From Theobroma cacao (lineage: Eukaryota; Streptophyta; Magnoliopsida; Malvales; Malvaceae), in contig NC_030852.1 in assembly GCF_000208745.1 (NCBI RefSeq), positions 666,723 through 730,722 of the forward strand: a stretch of 64,000 nt of DNA, written 5' to 3'. Of this stretch, positions 12,042-23,905 are shown piece after piece (the stretch's first letter is position 1; each line of letters opens with the position of its first letter). The notes beneath the pieces were generated by a model. It worked only from the letters and a program-made list of their open reading frames with translations. It made no database searches and was not told where the DNA came from. The position numbers and the translations under genes were made by a program.

Positions 12042-12207
12042 ATTAATTAATTAATTAAGCTAGTGGAATTGAACAAAGTGAAAGAGAAGAACAAATACAA
12101 CATATTTTAATAGCAAACTAAGCTCACAGTAGCTGCTCTGCCTTATTCACACATGTTTAATTTGTATCGCTAGATGAGACTTGAGTGTCTAAAACTTGCA
12201 AATATTG

Positions 12208-14353
12208 TTAGAAGGGCATAGGCATTGGAGGCATTGGCTCTGTACACATCTTCCACTGCTCAAAAGTTCCATTCACAAAATCATAATAACCTCCCCTCAA
12301 TGTCAGAGTTCCACTCACCACTGCATTTCTCACAAATGGATAAGTCAGCAGATTTGCCATCGAGTTCTTCACTGATACCTGCATCACAATTTGTGGATTG
12401 ATTACTTTTCTATTAATTAGATGGTCTGCCATGGAATATATCCTTGTTCAATTAGATGACAGAAACATGTTGGGGCAGCTTGTGATTTTACCTTTTCACA
12501 CAGCCTGCATTGTTCTTCAAATGTCAGATCATTAGCCACTGCCAGGACCTTGAGCTTTGCTGGCAAACCAATTTGCACCCACTGATCTATGAAGTCACTG
12601 CACAACTCATGTTGGATGAAGTTAGACAAATAAGAATTCAATCTTTCTATCTGACAGAAAATTGCGGGATCTTTCAGAACAAAAAATGGGAGTTCACAGG
12701 CTTACTAGGTAACACTCTCGTCCGGAAGCTTCATAAGCCTCTCTATCCCACCACAACGACTATGTCCCATGACCAGGATGTTTTTTACCTGTAAATGTAT
12801 GTTGTTTTCCATTTGTTACACAGAAATTTCTGATACGAGGAACAAAACTGGGGAGGAAGGGCAGGGGAAAAGTAAAGAGAAATGAACACAAGAGTTGAAT
12901 TCTAAAGTGTAGATGTTTTACCTCAAGAGCTTTAACAGCATATTCAATGACTGAACCAATTTCGGTGTGTCTCAGCTGTGCAATATAAGCAATAAAAAAT
13001 ATTAGGAGAAATATGGATTCCAAAATATATGTATTTATTATTGAATCAAATATTTAAATTTGTAGCTTGATAATAATTAATTTGTTCATTTATTATTAAA
13101 TGAACATGTGATAAAATATAAAATTAGTATCAATATGAATTTTTCTGGCCCACCATAGATGTAAGAATTAATTAAGAACAATATCTCTTTTATTAAAGGG
13201 ATTTTTTTATTTCTTTAAATAAGAATTTACTTCACGAAAAGAAAGAAAAAGGTTTGGGAAATTAACCTGGTCAAATTGAGGAACCATATTAGCAATATTG
13301 CGGCCACTGAAGGCTTCACCTGGCTTGAAATTAAGAACAACTGAGGGGCTTACTCGGGAATCCGAGCACGAAAAGACCAAAAACTGAACAATGAATTAAC
13401 AGCAGATTAATTAATAAATTAGCATTACATAATCTTAATTAATCATTATTAAATATAAAAAAAATTTGATCAAAGAACTTTGGGTTGGAAAGTGATTTAC
13501 CCTCGGGTGTTGGCCCTCTGCAAGTTCTCTGAAATAATCAGGATGTTGGCTGCAAGAAAGCAGAAAAATTAGTGTCATTATCCATTAATTAAGTTGTCTA
13601 CTGCTTCTTGTTTCCAATTTCCATGAGCATTAGAACTATTGGTTATTTTCAAGCATGCGCCTAGGTAGAATGTTACCCTGCATATGGAAATCTTAAAAAC
13701 TAAGGTGGAAAGCTAATAAATTTGACACATCCTTTGGATTATATATAATATGACAGATAAGTTGATTAAAGTCCACACGTAAAAATAACAAGACTTGTTA
13801 TTAATGATTAGTTAATTTTAAAGATAATTGAATTCACAAAGCCGATCTCTGAGTCTTTTGTTTGTATTGAAATATAGCTTAAAAAAATAGAAATTTTTGC
13901 TCTTTTTTTTGAATAATTGGACTAACAAAGTCAAAGCAATGTTTGGTTAAAAGTTAAACAACTTAAGTTCTTCAAAATTGCTACAGACAGGGATGAATTC
14001 TAGTCCAAGATTGCCATCTTACTCATATATGTTCTTCTTGAAGAAGTCAAAGCCATCTTCAATCCTTTGAGCATCTGGGTCACATGGGGGTGGAGGAGGT
14101 CTTGTCCCTTGGAGCTCAGCAATAAGCTTCTCAACTTTTCCTTGAACCTCCTGATCCAGGCCTTTCTCACTGCAACCAACGGATAAATATTTTCTTAGTC
14201 TTATCTACTATTAATTGCAATTCTCAGACCTTGGTTAATAAACCTAATATTATATTCTCTGAATAGATAACCGAATATTGGATACTGAAACCTGATGAGA
14301 ATCTTCTTCAGTCCTGCAACAACCACTTCAGTAGAGTGCTTTGCCATTTCCAT
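12208..14353 (-). CDS. Beta carbonic anhydrase, copy 2 (CA2), 8 coding exons, intact
   Basis: Coding exons on the minus strand are 14353-14292, 14169-14023, 13549-13501, 13383-13267, 12975-12922, 12788-12706, 12597-12492 and 12378-12208. They total 789 nt, i.e. 262 residues plus stop, with consistent phases. It is a paralogue of CA1 with the same intron positions and the same zinc site: Cys92 in CSDSR, His152 and Cys155 in GHSRCGG. Differences from CA1 include an in-frame upstream ATG (start MEMAK instead of MAK), a proline-rich RPPPPPCD segment where CA1 has RPSFD, and Gln for Pro just before FDQ. The C-terminus ends [10 protein letters not shown]. It catalyses CO2/bicarbonate interconversion and is probably cytosolic (no transit peptide seen). 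Confidence 0.93.
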
Positions 14354-14813
14354 GACTTCTTTCTGCAAAAGAGTTCACAAAATTTACAGTTAAAAGAAAC
14401 ATGCATGACAAACTGAAGCCAGCAATGGATTCATAACCTTTTGGAGTCAGAAAAAGCATGCATGGAATATGTACCCACATGCAACAATATCAATCAAGAA
14501 ATTAAAGTTCTTTTTTATTGTTTTTTCAAAGGCAAAATAATTTTATTAAAATTTAAATAAAGTGAAAGGGTAAGTTCTTCTGGCCAAAGCTAAGAGGACA
14601 AAGTTGGAAACACAAAAACAACAGTTCCAAAGAAAAATTTTATCTCATGTAATGAAAATATAAGATCTTTGTTTTAATTAACTTGTCGGTAATGAAATTT
14701 GTCTATTTAAATGTAAGAAATGAAATCAATTTTTTTTTTCTTCCTTTCAACTATAACATGGATGATGCATGCATGCTCACTTTCTACTTCTCAAAATCAA
14801 TCAACGAACTAAC

Positions 14814-14910
14814 CTTGTCTAAGGAGCAATGCTATGAACTTTTAAGAAGAAAACAGGCTCAGTTTCCTAAACACTTCGGCTAACACGTATTGAGATATGA
14901 GAGCTAAAGG
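14814..14910 (-). other. CA2 non-coding first exon (5' UTR), approximate upper end
   Basis: Ends at a donor identical in context to that of CA1 and would splice to the acceptor at 14362, just upstream of the CA2 start codon. The upper limit is inferred from the TATA box. Confidence 0.6.
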
Positions 14911-14938
14911 ATACATCCTTCATGCAGCTTCAAGCTGC

Positions 14939-14946
14939 TATTTATA
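14939..14946 (-). promoter_or_regulatory. CA2 TATA box
   Basis: TATAAATA on the minus strand, in a stretch collinear with the CA1 promoter and about 30 bp upstream of the inferred leader exon. Confidence 0.65.
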
Positions 14947-15300
14947 GACTGAGTTTAGGCTTCCAAGACATGGTCGTCCTTTCAAAAATGATGTTCTAGA
15001 CTATACCATTGTTTCTAGTGTCACGACCATATTTCATTAATTAGCTAGAAAATCAAACACGTTTCTCTCTTTTTTCTATGATTCATTTCTTGTTTGTTTC
15101 ATCAAAAGAAATTCCTCTCTATCTCCAACTGCCCTCTCCACTTTCTACACCTATTCATTTACCATTGAATCTCCTTTATCACTTTGACAAGAACATTCCT
15201 AGGCCTAGCTCATGCCTATTAAAGTCGTACGTGTTAATTAATCTAGGCATAATTAAGTAATAAAAGATGGATGACATTAATATTAAAAAAGCCTTTATTT

Positions 15301-15572
15301 CTTTTTTTTTTTGGGAAAACTAATGAGAGTATATTATAATAAAAAGACACACACACAATATAGATAAGCTAGGAGGCATGGCAACAGCCTGTACCCACTC
15401 TATTAAAAAATAATCTGCAGACTGCAGTGTCATCTGGTAGTCCCCTTCCACCTGTTTTCCAGCTCGTTCACCTCCCTAAGGTTAGCCTAACCTATCTCCC
15501 AAAATGAACCTCCATTACTAGATTAAGCATCAACAAAATAGAACCTGTACACAAACCTTCTGTATACAGGTT
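15301..15572 (-). mobile_element. Short retroposon with A-tail and 11-bp target duplication
   Basis: The element is flanked by AGCCTTTATTT on both sides (15290-15300 and 15573-15583). On the minus strand it ends in an A-run after TAGTTTTCCC. The body includes GGGTACAGGCTGTTGCC and a CA/GT microsatellite. The target duplication plus A-tail points to target-primed reverse transcription (SINE, 5'-truncated LINE or processed RNA). No Pol III A/B boxes were recognised, so the parent is undetermined. Confidence 0.65.
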
Positions 15573-15583
15573 AGCCTTTATTT

Positions 15584-16754
15584 TTTTAATGTATTCAAAA
15601 AATTAATCTTTAATTTTAACCAACTCTTGCATTCAATATCAATTAACATGACTTAATGACTTGATCACATTAATTTTTTAACTATTGCATGATCATGTCA
15701 TTTGTCACATTGATAGAAACTAATTAGTTAGTATTAAATTTGATAATGGTTAATTTTTCATTATGAAGTCTGAACCTCTCGATCAGTTGCCAAGAATCCT
15801 GCTTACACATAGAGGCCGGTCAGCCTCTTTCCATTAATGGGTGTATTAGATAGACTTGGCTTTCAGAGGTTTGGTTAATTAAGACTTGTCCATATTACTC
15901 TTCCTCTTTTTTTCCTGCACGAGGTAGACTTGGCTTTTTCTTTTTCTGGCAATCCTTCAACCCTTTCACATGCCATCAAAACTAGTGTAATTGTGAAGTT
16001 TGGATCGAAATGAATCTCGGAAATCAAATCTTTAATGCTAGACTTTTCGTCCAAGCTTCCATATCGAGGTGCTGCAAGTTGAACGATTCAGTCAAAGAAA
16101 CCTTTCCATATTTCAATACATCTGAGAATGTGGAGGAGAAAATTTTTGAGACTTCACTAAATTCTATGCCTATCCTCTTAGTTTCTCAGCTTAATAATTT
16201 CCAAGGAATTTTGATAAATAAATTCAATTCAAATATATAATTTCTTGATAAATAATTATGGAGATTTATGAGCAAGTCATCCTATTATTCCTTTTTATTT
16301 TTTTTCTTTTAATCATCGAATCCTTTATATACTTCACTAACTATCTTGGACTTTGTGTTGGATTTTCTCGATCATAAGCACATGCGATATAAATTTATAA
16401 TTATTTATTCATTATTATATAATATGAATAAATGACAATTATAATTACGACATTGAAATTTTTTAATTTTACAAACGAGATAAAGGATCAATACACATCT
16501 TATTACCGTTACCAAGTATTGGTTACATCTTAAAATTAATTAATTATGAGAATATAGTCAAATATTTTGTGCATGTAGTCACCATATTGATGCACAAAAA
16601 GAACTACCAAAATAAAGTTGGGTGCTAAAGTTGTGGATAGTTGGTTTTATTTATTTTTTTTAAAAAAAAAGAAAAAGTAGTGAGTGCTTTGATCAAGTGC
16701 TCTTCCAGGATTTGAAGAAAGAAGCATGCACAAAAGTAAAGGAAGTGACACAAA
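15584..16754. other. CA2 upstream flank, collinear with CA1 upstream flank
   Basis: No gene. Stretches at 15790-15830, 16310-16400 and 16675-16745 resemble 9050-9100, 9850-9930 and 9950-10025. The carbonic anhydrase tandem duplication therefore includes several kilobases of upstream DNA. The shared GATCAAGTGCTCTTCCA segment (16689 and 9972) marks the far end. Confidence 0.55.
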
Positions 16755-17050
16755 TTTTAGAATAAATTAATTTTTTGATCACTAAGTTTTTGAAATTTTT
16801 CATTTTGTTCACTCAATTTTAGAAAAATAACGTTTTTTATTATTAACATTTATAAGGATTATGACAATTAAAAATAATTTACATTTTTTCTTACCACGTG
16901 ACAACTAATTATGTGAAATAGAATAAAAATTTTATTATCTTTTAACGATTGAGTAATTAAAATAATAATATTTATAAACATTAGTGATCAAAATGTTATT
17001 TTTAAAAGTTAAGTAACAAAAAAAATTAAAATACTATTACTTAAAAAGAG
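16755..17050. mobile_element. MITE-like inverted-terminal repeat element
   Basis: The left part (GATCACTAAGTTTTTGAAAT... TTAACATTTATAAGG) pairs with the complement of the right part (GATCACTAATGTTTATAAAT and flanking AAAAATAAC blocks), giving imperfect inverted arms of about 70-80 bp around a short AT-rich loop. No coding sequence. Ends and target duplication are not resolved. Confidence 0.5.
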
Positions 17051-17724
17051 AGAATAAAATAAGTTTTTTTTCCTTTTCTTTTCCTATATTTGAACTCAAC
17101 TATGAATTTTTTTTAGAATATTTAAGTAATAAGTGAAAATTCATTGAGATTGGAGTCTTCAATAAAAGTTTTATTTATTATCTTTGGTCTCCTAAATCCC
17201 AACCTCTTTTTTTTCACATAATTCAAATTCCAGATGTCCAACATAAAAAATCGTAAAACAGTTTCCTTTAGAACTTTAAAAAAAATAATTGATACACGTT
17301 TTTTTTTTGTTTTAAATAAAAAATTGATGTGATTGTTTCCTAGGAGCTTTCCTTTGGATTTACAAAAATTGGGTTAATATCTAAACACACAGCTTACCAT
17401 GCTCCTGTCTATGGACTTAATTTAAGGTTCTAATTAATTATGAAGTTAATCACATGGTCCCTTTGAAAACATTCACCAACCAAACACATGAGTAAAAGCA
17501 AATATTTTAATATTACAATAATTAACTAAAAGAACTATTAGTGCACGATTCTTTAATTAAAACAATAAAATTTGAATCTTTCCATCAATACTTTACTTCG
17601 AGCTTGTTCAAAAGAAAAAACCTTCCCTCGATCTCTAATTATTTCTTTAATATTTATGGATTGATCTACCACCTAATCCTGATAATTAATTTCTTTTTTT
17701 GTCATCTTATGTTTTGGATCTAAT

Positions 17725-18510
17725 CAATGGCAGATTCAGATTTTGTATGAAGGGTGGTTGCACAATAATCAAATAAGAACATGAATTGGGTTATGGATCG
17801 GGGCCAATGATTCGATTCTAAGTAAAAAATTAATTACTTGTGATATAAAATTTAATTAACATTTTAAATTTATATAAGTTTTCAGATTCACCAATATAAA
17901 TAGACATAAAGCAGAAAGAAAAATTAATATTATATTTTCACATTAAGCATCATAAAAGATATAAAGTAGAAAGAAAAATTAATATTAGATTTTCACATTA
18001 GACATCGTAAATTGTGTTTGACTAAATTATAACATAAAATTTTATTAGCAATTTGAATTTATATAAGTTTTCAAATTCATCAATATAAAAAGACATACAG
18101 TAAAAAGAAAAATTAATATTATATTTTCACATTAAACATTGTAAATTATGCTTGACGTGGAAAAAAGAGTTATGTTCGATGTGATTGCATGCTTTTAAAG
18201 GAAAAAAAGTTGAAAAGAAAAAAAAAGTTTAGTATATTTATAAAGGAGAGAGAAAAAAGAAAAAGACAAAAAGGTAAAAAAGAGAAAAAAAAAAGAAAAG
18301 AAAAATAATTTCAAAATTTAGATATAAAAAAAATTAAACCTAGGCCACTAAATATTAACTTAAGTTTCTTACCACTATTTCAAAACAACACATTTGATTT
18401 GTGCAAAAGTTACAAATCTAAATATTTTTAATTATATATATATAAATTAATTAATTAAAAACTAATGGGTGGCGGCCGCCACCCCCGTCACCCCTCTCCC
18501 TCCGCCCTTG
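17725..18510. mobile_element. hAT-like non-autonomous element, 8-bp target duplication
   Basis: Flanked by GATCTAAT at 17717-17724 and 18511-18518. Terminal sequences CAATGGCAGA and (complement) CAAGGGCGGA form imperfect inverted repeats. An 8-bp duplication with CA-starting termini fits the hAT superfamily. A GC palindrome (GGGTGGCGGCCGCCACCC, 18467-18484, containing a NotI site) lies near the right end. Inner sequence is AT- and purine-rich with internal repeats and has no transposase. The orthologous copy is at 59250-60001. Confidence 0.75.
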
Positions 18511-19371
18511 GATCTAATCCTATCTTTTTTTATAATTATACATTAAAGAAAAAGTTCCAATAGGTTATTAAGCTGATAAGGACGTATCTAACTTTTTTAT
18601 TATTTATTTCATTTGGGTTTCAAAGGTATCATTAAATGCAAGCCATGCATGTGCTTTTCATATAGGGTCCAAAGGTTAGAAAGCCATGCATGCCTCTCTC
18701 GTTGTTATCTAAAATTGATTGATTCATGTTAGGTAATTAGTCTGTGATTTCTACATGTAAAAGAGAGTACTGAAATGATGATAAAAAATTTCATATTTAT
18801 TAAATTAAAAGTATATCTTAAATATTAAATATAACAATAATCTCTTTATCTATTATTAATTAATTTTAAATTATATGCCTATTTTAAAATTTTAATATAA
18901 ATTTCATTGTTTAATAATTATCGATTAAACTTTATGTACAAATCACGTCCAATCATATTTTTGACATTTTAGTCATTAATTTATATTAAAATCAACGTTA
19001 GGTAGAAAACTTAGCAACTTGACTATAAAAACTTTACCTAATATTCCATCCTCCTATAATGCTTCTTTCTTCTTTTTTCCAAACAACTCTTCTTGTTTTA
19101 TATACTTTTACCCATTAATCAATATTGAAGCCTTGACCTTTTGTTAACTTTTTGTTTTTCAAAAAATGTGTATTATATGTTACGGATTCACATCAGTAAG
19201 AGATAAGATGAGTCTTGAATTTATATATAAGGTTTTCTTTCACTCAATAGACATGTGTTTTGAGTTGAAGACGTAGACTCATGACACTATATGCATAGAC
19301 ATAAAATTATTTATGTGATTAATTCCTAATTATTTAAAGTCAAATATAATGCTTTTATCCTTGAATTATAT

Positions 19372-19900
19372 ATTTAGGCATGATATCAAAAAAATCCTAA
19401 ACTATTTTAAAAAATTTAAATAAACTCTTATACTTTTATTACATTCAATCAAGTTTTTGTACTTTTATTTTAAACCAAATAAGTCCTTATATTTTTATTT
19501 TGAGTTAAATAAGTCTTTATTGTTAATTATTGATTTAATCAAAATGTTATTTGTCATTGTATATCATGTGGCGTTGACTTTAAATGCTAACATATCATAA
19601 TTGATAATGATGTGGTATATTGACATATTTTAATTGATAATAATGTGGCATAATAATATAGTTATGCAACATTTTTTACTTTTCACATTACTGTCATGTC
19701 AATATCATATGGATATAAAATGATAAGTGATATTATAACTGATAACAATTAGTTAACTATTAGTTACAAGAGCTTATTTTATATAAAAATAAAAAAAACA
19801 AAAACTTGATTAAATGTGATAAAAGAATAAAGACTTATTTGAATTTTTTAAAATAATTTAAAAGTTTTTTGAGCATTATGCCAAATATTTACATGTTTAT
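19372..19900. mobile_element. Foldback/MITE-like element with about 140-bp inverted termini
   Basis: The left arm (AGGCATGATATCAAAAAAAT ... AATCAAGTTTTTGTAC) is the imperfect complement of the right arm (AATCAAGTTTTTG ... TGGCATAATGCTCAAAAAA on the minus strand). A shared copy at about 60882-61420 shows that insertion came before the segmental duplication. Right-half relatives occur at 9110-9420 and 39447-39735. Confidence 0.6.
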
Positions 19901-21824
19901 GATAACAAAGTACTTAAAATTATTTTTGATAGTTGCTTTTTTTTTTTTGAAAAATGTTGCTTTTGTTATTTTTGCTATGTGTTATTATTTATTTTATAAA
20001 TTTCCTATAAAATGTACGTAAAAAAACTAAATGCATAATCATGTAATGGATTAAAATAAATAATTAAAATGTGATCCTAATTATAACATTGTTAGTATTA
20101 TAAAAGTAGAATATCAGATTTTATTATTTAAAAATATTTATTTTATTTATAACTCTTTAACAAAAGTATTTGCTTGAGGAAGTAAAAAAAAAATGGCAAA
20201 AATAGCAACTGAGTGGAGTTTTATTATTAATAAATAAAACACACAATTAAGTGTATAACATGATGATTAAGCTCTATTTTCACAAAAGAAATGATAATTA
20301 AGCTCTATATCTACATGCCATTGTCACTAATACTATATCCAAGCAAAGGAATCCTGACCCAAAATTGTTGGATTGAGCCCAAACATCAGCCCCTTTTTTA
20401 GATAGGCTAGATGATCCAATTACACTCATTCTAATTCGACCCAAGGTTTGTAAGGATGAGTATTAATCAATTCAAATTCGAAATAATCGATCAAAATTAA
20501 TTTCATATTAGTTTTTTTCATTTCTATATTAACAGGTTATAAGAGCCCATTCAATTTTTGGTATTGAAAAACCAATCATTAATAATAGTTTTAAGTATAA
20601 TTATATATATTATTAATAATTTACAAATAAACCTCAAAAACATCTCTCATATCCAAAAAAAAACCTAGTCCCTAAAATAGTTAAAATTAATCTAGATAAG
20701 TTGGTTTCGATTAGTTTTAATTTTTAGTTATAATTCGCTTTCGATTATTTTGTATAAGATTTTAGCTAATTTGACTTTCAAAAATTTAAAATTAAATCCA
20801 GAATATTGAATATTGATTAAATAACCAAATTTGAGGACCTTTCTTTCTCCTTTGACACATAAGTATAAAGCCCAAAAAAAGTGAGTACAGATTTTAGCAT
20901 AAAGGAGAAAGCTACAAAGTCCCAAAAAGTGAATATTGTTATGAATGTATGTGTAAATGTCTATTATGTTACTATTCAAGAGTTCAAATTAGGTTAGATA
21001 AGTCGAACAGTCTAATAGACTAGACATAAATATGTAATTTGATTTGAATTTTTAAATTTAATTATGTATATTTAAATATAAATATAGATTAAAGTAGATT
21101 AAGATTAATATTTATTTTACTATTATCTATCCAAATTAAATCCTTTAATATCATCTTTATGTTATAAATTCTATTTAGATTATTGAAATTATATCATGTT
21201 ATAAATTCAAAAAATACAATCGAAATCCCTTCTCATAATAAAAAAAAAACCCTAATCATCGAAATAGTTAAAACTGATCGAGATAAGTTGATTTTGATTA
21301 TTTTCAAACTTTAATTATAATTTAATCAATTTAATTATTTATAAAATTTTAATTAATTAAAATTGAATCGATTAAATTAATTAAATACTCATTGTCAAAA
21401 AAGTGAGTATAGACTTTAGGCGAAAAAAGGAAGCCCAATCCAAGTAACCAAAGGCAGTAAGAAATCATACCATCCGATTCCGGACAAAATCTTTGGCGGC
21501 CTCCTTTTCTTTCCCCCAGCTTACGTACTAGCAATCACAAGGCCCAAAACCACCAGCGACGAGGAAGAAGATGAGATTGAGCTTGAGGTTGTTAGAATAA
21601 AATAAATGGTGAGAAGATGATAGCGGCAGCAGCATCGAAATAAGCAAAACCCATATCTTCTGACTCTTTCTGTTCGTATCATCTGTCGTCACCAACCTTG
21701 TAAGCTTTGTTTTCTCGAATCACCTTTGGTTTTCGACTTCAACCCTTTTTTGTTACTATTGATTCTGCTTTGTTTTATACTCGCCTGAGTAACTTTTTTC
21801 TCTTTCTAACTCAGTGAGCTTGTT

Positions 21825-22200
21825 ACGGCGACGACTCAGTCCCCTGCTCCTCCCTATTCCACCGAAAATAAACCCCAAACTACTCCAGGTCTGATTTTCT
21901 CTATTACGTTCTCCTTTTTCTTCAAGTTTTTTTTTTTTTTTTAGTTTTTGTGGTCTGTAAAGTTGATAATTTGGACATTCTATTAACGTAGAATTAAACC
22001 CAAGTTTTTTACATGAATTTCCTTACTTGGAAGCGGTCTTGTAAGCTGAATTATATGAAAAAGGAAGTTCTGGGTCTTGGATAAAGTGAGAAATTGGCAG
22101 CAATTAAAGGGGAAAAAAGAAGAAAAAAAATTGTATGTGTAGGATAGATAAATGGTTCTAATTTTAGAAATCCATTGCTGCAGATGTTGTACAACAAGCA
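21825..22200 (+). pseudogene. PEX14 5' fragment with start codon ATG changed to ACG
   Basis: Collinear with the PEX14 5' end at 63558-63902. Exon 1 is 21825-21888. Its first codon is ACG where the intact gene has ATG, followed by the same ATTQ/PAPP-type coding stretch and a conserved donor. Exon 2 starts at 22184 and runs only about 17 bases before the sequence switches to carbonic anhydrase 3' flank at 22200. The 5' UTR, including its intron, is also preserved upstream. It cannot make PEX14; transcription from the copied promoter would run into antisense carbonic anhydrase sequence. Confidence 0.88.
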
Positions 22201-22663
22201 TATATTAATTGTGGAAGCTTGCGCTGGGATTGTAGCTTGAATGGAACCCCAATAGAAATAGTGACAGTCTAGTTTTCGTCTCAGCTGATAGGCCTCAGCA
22301 TTTCATCCAGATTCTAATGGACTTTGATTATGCTTGTTTTAATTACCCAACTTTGTTCTAAGAAAATGAAAAGAAACGAGACAGAGTGAGGTAATCAATT
22401 GATCAAGCAAGTGAAATGAAGAAAGTGAAAGACTAGAACAAATACAACTTATTTTAAGAGCAAACTAAGCTCACAATGGCTTCTCTACCTTATTCATACA
22501 AGTTTAATTTGTGTCTCTAGATGAGACTTCACTGTCTAAAACTTGTAAATATTTTTAGAAGGGCATAGGCATTGGAGGCATTGGTTCTGTCCACATCTTC
22601 CATTGCTCAAAAGTTCCATTCACAAAATCATAATAACCTCCCCTCATTGTCAGAGTTCCACTC

Positions 22664-23005
22664 TGATGTAGCCGAAAGATTTAGAGTAATTAAAACTTAA
22701 CAATTAGGGCTAGAATAGGGTTGATTGTGTTGTAACAATAGAAAGATAATTAGATTTTTTAAAGAAACCTCTTTAATAAATATTCAAAATAACAAAAGAT
22801 GATAATAATAATCTTCTATCTAAGATCACGTACTTATAATAGTTAAGATAAATCATAATCAAATAGTAATCCTAATCCTACATAAAGACTTAAAGTACTA
22901 AAATTCTAATAAAAATAGGAAAAAGAATCTCAAACTAAACAAAATAAAGAAAATAAAATCCTAAGCTAACGAAAATAAAATAGAATTCTTGATGCGTCTG
23001 CATCA
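22664..23005. mobile_element. Solo-LTR-like insertion in CA3 last exon, 5-bp target duplication
   Basis: The 342-bp insertion is flanked by CACTC on both sides (22659-22663 and 23006-23010), where CA1 and CA2 have one uninterrupted CACTC. It begins TGATGTAG and ends CTGCATCA, i.e. TG...CA termini with short inverted ends. The 5-bp duplication and TG/CA ends are typical of an LTR left by intra-element recombination. No internal retrotransposon coding or primer site is adjacent. A MITE with 5-bp duplication is the alternative. Confidence 0.75.
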
Positions 23006-23905
23006 CACTCACCACTGCATTTCTCTAAAATGGATAAGTCAGCAGATTTGCCATCGAGTTCTTCATTGATTCTTGCATCACAATTTGTGGATTGATTTCT
23101 TTTCTGTTAATTAGATGGTCTGCCATGGAACATATCCTTGCTCAATTTGATGACAGAAACATGTTGGGGCAGCTTGTGATTTTACCTTTTCACACAGCCT
23201 GCATTGTTCTTCAAATGGCAGATGATTAGCCTCTTCCAGGACCTTGATCTTTGCTGGCAAACCAATTTGCACCCACTGATCTGTGAAGTCACTGCATAGC
23301 TCAAGTTAGATGAAGTTAGACAAATAAGAATTCAATCCTTTTATTTGACAAAAAATTGTTTGATTTTTCAAAACAAAAAATTGGAGTTCATAGGCTTACT
23401 AAGTATAACTCTCGTCCGGAAGCTTCATAAGCCTCTTTATCCCACCACAACGACTGTGTCCAATGACTAGGATGTTTTCTACTTATAAATGTTTTTTTTT
23501 TACTTTAATTCTTTCCATTTGTTATGCAGAATTTTCTAAAATGACGAAGAAAACTAGGGAGGAAAGGGAGTGGAAAAGTAAAGAGAAATGAACACGAGTT
23601 GAATTTTAATGTGTAGATGTTTCACCTTAAGAGCTTTAACAACATATTCAATGGCTGAGCCAATTTCGGTGTGTCTCAGCTATGCAATAAAGCAATCAAC
23701 AATATTAGGAGAAACGTGGATTCCAAATCCCATAAATGAAAAATTTTTAGCAATAATTTTCTAGTTTTACATGTCCATTTAATTAGGTAATGGGAACTAT
23801 AAAAAATCATAATTTTTTATTGAAAAAATGTGTATTTATTATTAAATCGAATATTCAAGCCAGAACCATCTTGTACAAAACTCGCAACCAAGTTCTCAAA
23901 TTTGC

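Larger units (their letters stand above)
17125..22200 (+). repeat. Segmental duplication, copy A (PEX14 upstream region and 5' end)
   Basis: About 5.1 kb collinear with 58710-63902 in the same orientation, from the TAATAAGTGAAA region through a shared hAT-like element, a shared foldback element and the PEX14 leader. It breaks inside PEX14 exon 2 and joins directly to carbonic anhydrase 3' flank at about 22200. Divergence is moderate, with small indels throughout. This copy holds only broken PEX14 sequence. Confidence 0.9.

Noticed and set aside
22664..23005. Insertion in CA3 as an alternative intron
   Set aside because: It has a target-site duplication and TG/CA ends but no suitable splice sites, so it is a mobile element.
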